From JANYJJ01 sp031386065 (lineage in GTDB: Bacteria; Pseudomonadota; Gammaproteobacteria; Burkholderiales; Burkholderiaceae_C), in contig JANNBZ010000120.1 in NCBI GenBank assembly GCA_031386065.1, positions 1 to 11,253 of the forward strand: a stretch of 11,253 nucleotides of DNA. Reading direction: 5' to 3'. The first letter of the stretch is position 1. Each line of letters opens with the position of its first letter. A program made the translations under genes and the position numbers. This document shows positions 6,200 through 11,253 of this stretch, one piece after another. The notes beneath the pieces are model-generated. The model was given only the letters and a program-made list of their open reading frames with translations, made no database searches and had not been told where the DNA came from.

Positions 6200-6481
6200 A
6201 TGATTCATTTCGTGTTGCACGACGCCCGGGACACCGTGGCCGTGGTGGTGGTCGAAGGCGTGAAGGCCGGCATGGCGATGACCGGCTGGATCATGGATGA
6301 AGACCGAATGATCGACGTGCAGGCACTGCAAGACATCCCCATCGGCCACAAGGTGGCGCTGGCCGACATGGCCACGGGCGACACGGTGCTGAAGTACGGC
6401 ATCGACATGGGCAAGGTGGTCGCGCCGATCAAGAAGGGCGAGCACGCCCATGTGCAGAACATCAAGACCAAGCGTTGGTGA
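6200..6481 (+). CDS. suyA: (2R)-sulfolactate sulfo-lyase, small (alpha) subunit
   Basis: A 93-residue SAF-domain protein of the UxaA/altronate-dehydratase superfamily. With SuyB it forms the enzyme that cleaves (R)-3-sulfolactate to pyruvate and sulfite in the cytoplasm. Recognisable features are HDARDTVAVVVVEGVKAG (residues 7-24), DIPIGHKVAL (about 45-54), GDTVLKYGIDMGKVV (about 60-74) and the C-terminal KKGEHAH...NIKTKRW, which I recall as characteristic of SuyA. In altronate and galactarate dehydratases the SAF domain is usually fused to the catalytic domain; a free small subunit fits SuyA. It is the first gene of the operon, with a promoter and strong ribosome binding site upstream. Unusually, 155 bp separate it from suyB. 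The main alternative is the small subunit of another UxaA-family hydro-lyase; the neighbouring slcC-comC pair argues for sulfolactate. Confidence 0.87.
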   Translation: MIHFVLHDARDTVAVVVVEGVKAGMAMTGWIMDEDRMIDVQALQDIPIGHKVALADMATGDTVLKYGIDMGKVVAPIKKGEHAHVQNIKTKRW

Positions 6482-6483
6482 TT

Positions 6484-6564
6484 TGGCATGCCATGCGGCT
6501 ACTGCGCAAACGCCAGGCGTCGTTGCAAATCCTTGCAAGTCACTGGCCTTGCTGCGGTTTGCGC
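6484..6564 (+). other. Structured suyA-suyB intergenic segment
   Basis: The 155-bp gap (6482-6636) has no convincing open frame but holds several symmetric elements. They are the perfect palindrome TGGCATGCCA (6484-6493); long-range arms GCGCAAAC (6504-6511) and GTTTGCGC (6557-6564); nested arms GCCAG (6512-6516) and CTGGC (6543-6547); the odd palindrome ACGCCAGGCGT (6510-6520); and two TTGCAA copies. The transcript could fold into a 13-bp interrupted stem with a 9-nt bulge on the 3' side. No T tract follows, so a plain intrinsic terminator is unlikely. An mRNA processing or stabilising element that sets the subunit ratio, or a second operator, is possible. Confidence 0.4.
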
Positions 6565-6623
6565 CTAGCCTGACGCCCGCTCGCTACGCCCCCTGGCACA
6601 CCAAATCCGGCTCGTTGATCACC

Positions 6624-6628
6624 AGGAA
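6624..6628 (+). promoter_or_regulatory. suyB: Ribosome binding site of suyB
   Basis: AGGAA with an 8-nt spacer to the ATG at 6637. CCAGG at 6622-6626 could pair with CCTGG at 6592-6596 and partly mask the site, but five base pairs alone are weak evidence. Confidence 0.7.
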
Positions 6629-6636
6629 ACCTCACC

Positions 6637-7812
6637 ATGTCCATCATCTCCAAAGACACCACCTTCCTCGGCTACCGGCGTGAAAACGGCCGCGTCGGTA
6701 TTCGCAACCACGTCATCATCCTGCCGCTGGACGACCTGTCGAACGCGGCGGCCGAAGCGGTGGCGCACAACATCAAGGGCGCGATGGCCATTCCGCACCC
6801 GTACGGCCGGTTGCAGTTCGGGGCCGACCTGGACCTGCACTTCCGCACCCTGATCGGTGCCGGCTGCAACCCGAACGTGGCGGCGGTGGTGGTGATCGGC
6901 ATCGAAGACGGCTGGACGCAAAAGGTGGTCGACGGCATCAAGACCACCGGCAAGCCGGTGGTCGGTTTCGGCATCGAAGGCCACGGCGACCACGACACCA
7001 TTCTGCGGGCCAGCAAGGCGGCGCGCGACTACGTGCAATGGGCCAGCGAGAAGCAGCGCGAGGCCTGCGCCATCAGCGAGCTGTGGGTCTCGACCAAGTG
7101 CGGCGAGAGCGACACCACCAGCGGCTGCGGCGCCAACCCGACAGTGGGCAATGCCTTCGACAAGCTGCACCCGCTGAACACCACGCTGTGTTTCGGCGAG
7201 ACCACCGAGCTGACCGGCGGCGAGCAGATCGTCGCAGCCCGCTGCGCGAACGATGCGGTGCGCGAGCAGTTCATGTTCATGTTCAACCGCTACCAGGACG
7301 TGATCAACCGCCACAAGACCAGCGACCTTTCCGACTCGCAGCCGACCAAGGGCAACATCGCCGGCGGCCTGACCACCATCGAGGAGAAGGCGCTCGGCAA
7401 CATCCAGAAGATCGGCAAGAAGTGCACCGTCGACGGCGTGATCGACAAGGCCGAAATGCCCACCCACCCGGGCCTGTGGTTCATGGATTCCAGCAGCGCG
7501 GCGGCAGAGATGGTCACGCTGTGCGCGGCGTCGGGCTACGCGGTGCACTTTTTTCCGACCGGGCAGGGCAACGTGATCGGCAACGCCATCGTCCCGGTCA
7601 TCAAGATCTGCGCCAACCCGCGCACCGTGCGACTGATGAGCGAGCACGTCGACGTCGACACCTCGGGCCTGCTGCAACGCGAGATCACGCTCGACCAGGC
7701 CGGCGACCAGTTGCTCGAATGCATGCTGCGCACCGCCAACGGTCGCCTGACGGCCGCCGAGGCGCTGGGCCACCGCGAATTCGTGCTGACGCGTTTGTTC
7801 GAGAGCGCCTGA
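6637..7812 (+). CDS. suyB: (2R)-sulfolactate sulfo-lyase, large (beta) subunit
   Basis: A 391-residue catalytic subunit related to the C-terminal domain of altronate and galactarate dehydratases; with SuyA it releases sulfite and pyruvate from (R)-sulfolactate. It starts with GYRRENGRVGIRNHVIILPLDD (residues 12-33). Then come HPYGRLQFGADLDLHFRTLIGAG (about 54-76), KCGESDTTSGCGANPTVGN (154-172, with Cys155 in a probable metal-site motif), GNIAGGLTTIEEKALGN (about 239-255), FFPTGQGNVIGN (305-316) and a closing TANGRLTAAEALGHREF. This series is what I recall from characterised SuyB proteins and differs from UxaA and GarD wording. The metal is not visible from sequence; relatives use iron or another divalent ion. 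The stop is 13 bp before slcC. Altronate dehydratase is the annotation most likely to be given wrongly by general pipelines. Confidence 0.88.
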   Translation: MSIISKDTTFLGYRRENGRVGIRNHVIILPLDDLSNAAAEAVAHNIKGAMAIPHPYGRLQFGADLDLHFRTLIGAGCNPNVAAVVVIGIEDGWTQKVVDGIKTTGKPVVGFGIEGHGDHDTILRASKAARDYVQWASEKQREACAISELWVSTKCGESDTTSGCGANPTVGNAFDKLHPLNTTLCFGETTELTGGEQIVAARCANDAVREQFMFMFNRYQDVINRHKTSDLSDSQPTKGNIAGGLTTIEEKALGNIQKIGKKCTVDGVIDKAEMPTHPGLWFMDSSSAAAEMVTLCAASGYAVHFFPTGQGNVIGNAIVPVIKICANPRTVRLMSEHVDVDTSGLLQREITLDQAGDQLLECMLRTANGRLTAAEALGHREFVLTRLFESA

Positions 7813-7825
7813 GCGCACGCCGAGT

Positions 7826-8749
7826 ATGCGAATCGTCATCACCGAATTCATGGACGAGCCTGCGGTCGCGCAGCTCGCCGCGCAGCACGACGTGCTCTAC
7901 GACCCGAAGCTGGTCGACGACGCGCCGCACCTGTTGCGCGAGGCCGCCGGTGCCGACGCCATCGTGGTTCGCAACCGCACCCAGGTGCGCGGCGAATTGC
8001 TGGGGGCGCTGCAACGGTGCCGCGTGGTCGGGCGACTGGGTGTCGGGCTGGACAACATCGACGTGGCGGCCTGCGAGGCGCGCGGCATCACGGTGATCCC
8101 GGCCACCGGCGCGAATGCGCTCAGCGTGGCGGAGTACGTGGTCGGCACCGCGATGCTGCTGCTGCGCGGCGCCTATCAAAGCGCCGCAGAGATGGCGGGC
8201 GGCCAATGGCCGCGCACCGCGCTCAGCAACGGCCGCGAGGTGTCGGGCAAGACGCTGGGGCTGGTCGGCTTCGGCTCCATCGGCCAGTTGACGGCCCGGC
8301 TGGCGCAGGGTTTGGGCATGACGGTGGTGGCGTTCGACGCGATGATGGATGCCGCGAATCCGGTGTTCGCGCAGACCGGCGTGCGTTGCATCACGCTCGA
8401 TGAACTGACAACTTCAGCTGACGTGATCAGCCTGCACGTGCCCTTGCTGGCTGCCACCCGCAACCTGTTCGATGCGCAGCGCATCGCTGCCATGAAGCCG
8501 GGTGCGGTGCTCATCAACACCGCGCGCGGTGGCGTGGTCGACGAGGCAGCGCTGGCCGCCGCGTTGAAGGCCGGCCAGCTCGGCGGCGCGGCGATCGACG
8601 TGTTCGTGGTCGAGCCGGTGCCGGCGTCCAACGTGTGGGCCGGCTGCCCGAACCTGCTGCTCACACCGCACATCGCCGGGGTGACGGCCGAGGCCAACGA
8701 ACGCGTCTCGGCGTTGATCGCCGAGCGCGTGCTGCAGGCCCTCAACTGA
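7826..8749 (+). CDS. slcC: (S)-sulfolactate dehydrogenase (D-2-hydroxyacid dehydrogenase family)
   Basis: A 307-residue NAD-dependent 2-hydroxyacid dehydrogenase of the phosphoglycerate-dehydrogenase family, predicted to oxidise (S)-sulfolactate to 3-sulfopyruvate. The nucleotide-binding motif is GFGSIG at 148-153, followed by the Asp of VVAFD at the end of the second strand, consistent with NAD. The catalytic triad is present: Arg234 in NTARGGVVDE, Glu263 in DVFVVEP and His282 in TPHIAG. Substrate-loop features are VRNRTQV (about 48-54) and GRLGVGLDNID (about 69-79). It has no C-terminal ACT domain, unlike many SerA proteins. It lies 13 bp after suyB and its stop overlaps the comC start (TGATG). 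Specificity comes from the operon setting and resemblance to the Chromohalobacter salexigens enzyme as I remember it; sequence alone would only say 2-hydroxyacid dehydrogenase. Confidence 0.85.
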   Translation: MRIVITEFMDEPAVAQLAAQHDVLYDPKLVDDAPHLLREAAGADAIVVRNRTQVRGELLGALQRCRVVGRLGVGLDNIDVAACEARGITVIPATGANALSVAEYVVGTAMLLLRGAYQSAAEMAGGQWPRTALSNGREVSGKTLGLVGFGSIGQLTARLAQGLGMTVVAFDAMMDAANPVFAQTGVRCITLDELTTSADVISLHVPLLAATRNLFDAQRIAAMKPGAVLINTARGGVVDEAALAAALKAGQLGGAAIDVFVVEPVPASNVWAGCPNLLLTPHIAGVTAEANERVSALIAERVLQALN

Positions 8750-9756
8750 TGGCACAGATCACGCTCGATGAAGCGCGCGGCCTGGTGTCGGCCGCATTGC
8801 AAAAAGCCGGTGCCGGCGCTGCCATGGCCGACGCCACGGCCCGTGCACTGGTGCTGGCCGAGGCGCAGGGACTGGCCTCGCACGGCTTGAGCCGCGTGGC
8901 CCAGTACAGCACCCACCTGCGCAACGGCCGCGTCAACGGCGCGGCGCAGCCGGTCGTGCGCTCGGCGAAGCCGGCCGCTGCCGTGGTCGATGCGCAAGAA
9001 GGCCTGGCGTTTGCGGCCTGCGACCTGGCCGTGGCGGAAGCGATTCGCCGTGCCGGCGAGTGCGGCATCGCCATCGTCGGCGTGGCCAACAGCCACCACT
9101 GCGGCGTGGTGGTCGACCACCTGCGCGCGGTGGCCGAGGCCGGCATGGTCGGCCTGGGCTTCGCCAACTCGCCGGCGGCCATGCCGGCGGCCGGCGGCAA
9201 GCACCCGATCTTCGGCACCAACCCGGTGGCTGCGGCATTTCCGCGCCGCGGCGCCGACGCGTTGCTGATCGACCTGAGCCTGAGCGAAGTGGCACGCGGC
9301 AAGTTGATGGTGGCCGCGAAAGAGGGCAAGCCGATTCCGCTCGGCTGGGCGCTCGACAGCGCTGGCCAGCCCACCACCGACCCGAAGGCCGGCATGGACG
9401 GCTCGATGTTGCCACTGGGCGCGGCCTCGTCGCCCAAGGGCGCGATGCTGGCGCTGATGGTCGAGCTGCTGGTGACCGCGCTCATCGGCGCGCAGTTCGG
9501 TTTCGAGGCGTCGAGTTTCTTCGTCGATGCGGGGAATCGCCCGCGCATCGGTCAGACTTTCATCGTGATCGACCCGGCTGCGCTGGCGGGCCGCGAGGCC
9601 TTCCTCGACCGGCTGGAAGTGCTGGTGCTCGAAATGCTGAGCGACGACGGCGTTCGCCTGCCCGGCGCGCGCCGCGAGTCGCTGCGGCGCAGCGCCGAAG
9701 CAAACGGCCTCAGCGTGAGCGAGGCCATGCTGAACAGCCTGCGTGACGCCGGCTGA
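8749..9756 (+). CDS. comC: (R)-sulfolactate dehydrogenase (LDH2/MDH family)
   Basis: A 335-residue oxidoreductase of the LDH2/MDH (malate/L-sulfolactate dehydrogenase) family, which is unrelated in fold to SlcC. It is predicted to reduce sulfopyruvate to (R)-sulfolactate with NAD(P)H, so that SlcC and ComC together invert the (S)-enantiomer for SuyAB. Family motifs are LAEAQGLASHGLSRV (His45), the catalytic-type NSHHCG at 114-119, AAGGKHPIFGTNPVAAAFPR (about 145-164), the DLSLSEVARGKL segment and the C-terminal LPGARR. The start at 8749 is fixed by the TGATG overlap with the slcC stop. The frame stays open upstream, but that part is only a shadow of slcC. Homologues include ureidoglycolate and 2,3-diketogulonate reductases, so the substrate assignment depends on context. 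Confidence 0.85.
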   Translation: MAQITLDEARGLVSAALQKAGAGAAMADATARALVLAEAQGLASHGLSRVAQYSTHLRNGRVNGAAQPVVRSAKPAAAVVDAQEGLAFAACDLAVAEAIRRAGECGIAIVGVANSHHCGVVVDHLRAVAEAGMVGLGFANSPAAMPAAGGKHPIFGTNPVAAAFPRRGADALLIDLSLSEVARGKLMVAAKEGKPIPLGWALDSAGQPTTDPKAGMDGSMLPLGAASSPKGAMLALMVELLVTALIGAQFGFEASSFFVDAGNRPRIGQTFIVIDPAALAGREAFLDRLEVLVLEMLSDDGVRLPGARRESLRRSAEANGLSVSEAMLNSLRDAG

Positions 9757-9775
9757 ACCTTGAAAGAATTGCCGA

Positions 9776-10756
9776 ATGCAACGACGCGAACTTCTGATCG
9801 GTGGTGCTTCAACGCTGCTTCCACTTCTGTCCACCACCTCGGCCTGGTCACAGGCCACCGACTATCCCAAACCCGGCGCCACCTTGCGCTACGTGGTGCC
9901 GTTCCCGCCCGGTGGGCTGACCGACGTGATGGCGAGGCTGGTCGGCCAGCAATTGGGTGAACGCTGGAAGGTCAGCGTGGTGGTCGACAACAAGCCGGGC
10001 GGCGGTGGACAGATCGGGGCCGACGCGGTGGCCAAGGCGCCGCCCGACGGCAACACCTTGCTGGCCATCACGCTGACGCATGCGGCCAACGTCACGCTGT
10101 TCCCCAAGGCGCCGTTCAGCTTCGCGAAAGACCTGCGGCCGGTGGCCTTGCTCGCCGGCTCGCCGATGCTGGTCGTGGTACCCGCAGCCAGTCCCATCCA
10201 GACCTTCAAGGACCTGGTGGCGGCGGCCAGGTCGCGCAACGTGAATGCCGGCTCCAGCGGCAACGGCACACCACCGCACCTGACACTGGCGCTGTTCAAC
10301 GAACTGAACCAGACGCGCATCCAGCACGTGCCCTACAAGGGCGGTGCGCCGGCTATGACCGACCTGATCGGCGGCCAGCTCGACGTGGTGTTCTCGAACA
10401 TGCCCGAGAGCATTGCGCACGTGAAAAGCGGCAAGCTGCGCGCGCTGGCCATCGCGAGCACCGCGCGCCATCCGCTGGTGCCCGAGGTGCCGACCACCGC
10501 CGAGGCCGGCATGCCGGCGCTGCAGGTCGAGAACTGGACCGCGCTGATGGCACCGGCCGGCATGAACGATGCTGCCGTCGACAAGCTCGCTGCCGAGGTG
10601 GTGCGCATCATGGGCACGCCCGAGCTGGAAGAGCGCGCACGCACGCAAGGCTTTCGCATCGACGCGCGCGGGCCGCAAGCCTTCGCTCCCTTCCTGAAAA
10701 GTGAAACCGAGCGCTGGGCCAAGGTGATCGTCGCGGCGAAGATCAGCGCCGACTGA
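9776..10756 (+). CDS. Bug-family (TTT) periplasmic substrate-binding protein
   Basis: A 326-residue extracytoplasmic solute receptor of the Bug/TctC family. An N-terminal signal peptide (about 1-27; QRRELLIGG, with a twin arginine suggesting possible Tat export, cleavage near WSQA) is followed by the typical Bug start YVVPFPPGGLTDVMARL. Then come NKPGGGGQIGAD, PPDGNTLL, the VPYKGGAPAMTDLIGGQLDVVFSN core and EVPTTAEAG. It binds small carboxylates and hands them to TctA/TctB-type membrane proteins. It lies 19 bp after comC with an AAAGA element 8 nt before the ATG, so it is very probably the last operon gene and a likely sulfolactate binder, comparable to SlcH of the SlcHFG transporter. No membrane subunit follows; solitary Bug genes are common in Burkholderiales. 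The family is certain; the ligand is inferred. Confidence 0.9.
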   Translation: MQRRELLIGGASTLLPLLSTTSAWSQATDYPKPGATLRYVVPFPPGGLTDVMARLVGQQLGERWKVSVVVDNKPGGGGQIGADAVAKAPPDGNTLLAITLTHAANVTLFPKAPFSFAKDLRPVALLAGSPMLVVVPAASPIQTFKDLVAAARSRNVNAGSSGNGTPPHLTLALFNELNQTRIQHVPYKGGAPAMTDLIGGQLDVVFSNMPESIAHVKSGKLRALAIASTARHPLVPEVPTTAEAGMPALQVENWTALMAPAGMNDAAVDKLAAEVVRIMGTPELEERARTQGFRIDARGPQAFAPFLKSETERWAKVIVAAKISAD

Positions 10757-10777
10757 GCGCGCGCGGGCGCCGCTCAG
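10753..10777. terminator. GC-rich hairpin between convergent genes, possible terminator
   Basis: CTGAGCG (10753-10759) and CGCTCAG (10771-10777) are perfect 7-bp arms. After one bulged C, three more GC pairs (10761-10763 with 10768-10770) leave a 4-nt loop. The hairpin overlaps the stop codons of both convergent genes, so it could act in both directions. Neither side has a T tract, so it is not a textbook intrinsic terminator. Confidence 0.4.
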
Positions 10778-11253
10778 CGAGGTGCGGGTCGGTGCCCGCA
10801 CACCGGGCAGTCGGCGTCGCGCGCGGTGCGAATTTCGCTCCACTCCATCGTGCGTGCGTCCAGCATTTGCAGCCGTCCGGCCAGCGAGGTGCCCACGCCC
10901 GCCAGCAGCTTCAGCGCTTCGGCTGCCTGGATGCTGCCGATGATGCCCACCAGCGGCGCGAACACGCCCATCGTGGCGCAGCGCGTCTCTTCGAACGTGG
11001 ATTCGGCCGGGAACACGCAGGCGTAGCACGGCGTGTCGGCGCGGCGGGTGTCGTCGCGTGTGTCATAGACCGAAACCTGGCCATCGAATGCAATCGCGGC
11101 CCCCGACACCAACGGCTTCGCGTGCGCCACGCAGGCGGCGTTCACCGCATGGCGCGTGGCGAAGTTGTCGCAGCAGTCGATCACCACGTCGGCCTGCGCC
11201 ACCAGCGCGGCGAGCCGCGTGGCATCGGCGCGCTCTTGCAGTGCGACGACCTG
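10774..11253 (-). CDS. ThiF/MoeB/HesA-family adenylyltransferase, 3' part
   Basis: The gene runs off the right edge, so its N-terminus, including the ATP-binding glycine motif, is missing. The 159 visible codons begin within VVALQERAD and remain open to base 11253, so the GTG at 11202 is an internal codon, not the start. The fragment contains QADVVIDCCDNFATRHAVN, the PLVSGAAIAFDGQVSVY segment, CYAC and CPVC pairs that form the expected Cys4 zinc site, and RCATMGVFAPLVGIIGSIQAAEALK. The cysteine of RCAT aligns by eye with the acyl-disulfide or thioester cysteine of ThiF-type enzymes. Such E1-like enzymes adenylate a ubiquitin-like sulfur carrier (ThiS, MoaD) for thiamine or molybdopterin synthesis. 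Which carrier is used here cannot be told. It converges on the binding-protein gene with 17 bp between the stops. Confidence 0.88.
   Translation of the reverse strand, partial: QVVALQERADATRLAALVAQADVVIDCCDNFATRHAVNAACVAHAKPLVSGAAIAFDGQVSVYDTRDDTRRADTPCYACVFPAESTFEETRCATMGVFAPLVGIIGSIQAAEALKLLAGVGTSLAGRLQMLDARTMEWSEIRTARDADCPVCGHRPAPR

Noticed and set aside
6450..6683. Small plus-strand frame covering the suyA-suyB gap
   Set aside because: It begins inside suyA and ends inside suyB in another frame. The composition is unconvincing, with no dedicated ribosome binding site.
6200..7812. Altronate or galactarate dehydratase (UxaA/GarD)
   Set aside because: The two domains are split into separate genes, SuyA ends in KTKRW, and slcC and comC follow directly. 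No uronate or hexarate genes are nearby. The superfamily relation is real but the substrate is probably sulfolactate.
6619..7851. 410-codon minus-strand frame opposite suyB
   Set aside because: It mirrors suyB almost exactly, has no domain signature and would overlap the suyB ribosome binding site and the slcC start.
8176..9858. 560-codon open frame on the minus strand opposite slcC-comC
   Set aside because: It is antisense to two clear enzyme genes and has no recognisable domain; the length reflects the scarcity of stops in GC-rich DNA.
11202..11202. GTG at this position as the start of the ThiF-like gene
   Set aside because: The same frame continues open to the window edge with family-like sequence (VVALQERAD), so the gene is truncated by the window and not short.

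Overview
This is a GC-rich bacterial window, most likely from a betaproteobacterium of the order Burkholderiales. The evidence is the high-GC codon usage, a Bug-type tripartite tricarboxylate transporter (TTT) binding protein (a family greatly expanded in that order), and the style of the LOG, MipA and ThiF homologues. It is densely coded. Both edges cut through genes, and no tRNA, rRNA, insertion sequence or CRISPR array is visible.

Layout. (1) Bases 1-1629, plus strand: the 3' end of a ligase-associated Lhr-type DEXH helicase, a small DUF1232 membrane protein and a secreted thermonuclease-like protein, tightly packed. (2) 1716-2516, plus: a MipA/OmpV-family outer-membrane protein with its own ribosome binding site. 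(3) 6037-2542, minus: a GntR/UTRA regulator, an inositol-monophosphatase-family enzyme, a LOG-family nucleotide hydrolase and an arginase, close together and probably at least partly cotranscribed. (4) 6038-6199: a divergent control region with inverted repeats, a candidate promoter facing each way and a hairpin in the rightward leader. (5) 6200-10756, plus: suyA, suyB, slcC, comC and a Bug-type periplasmic binding protein. (6) 11253-10774, minus: the 3' part of a ThiF/MoeB/HesA-family adenylyltransferase, convergent with region 5.

The main system is region 5 with its regulator. SuyAB, (2R)-sulfolactate sulfo-lyase, splits (R)-sulfolactate into pyruvate and sulfite. SlcC, (S)-sulfolactate dehydrogenase, and ComC, (R)-sulfolactate dehydrogenase, together turn (S)-sulfolactate into the (R)-enantiomer through sulfopyruvate. 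The Bug protein probably captures the substrate in the periplasm. The divergent GntR regulator is placed to control the operon. Together this is an organosulfonate catabolic operon able to use both enantiomers of sulfolactate. The pathway is known from other bacteria. What is unusual here is the architecture: a structured 155-bp gap between suyA and suyB, a probably leaderless regulator mRNA, a palindrome inside the regulator promoter, and no sulfite-handling gene or TTT membrane subunits in view. All functional calls rest on motif recognition and memory of the families; no database search was run.
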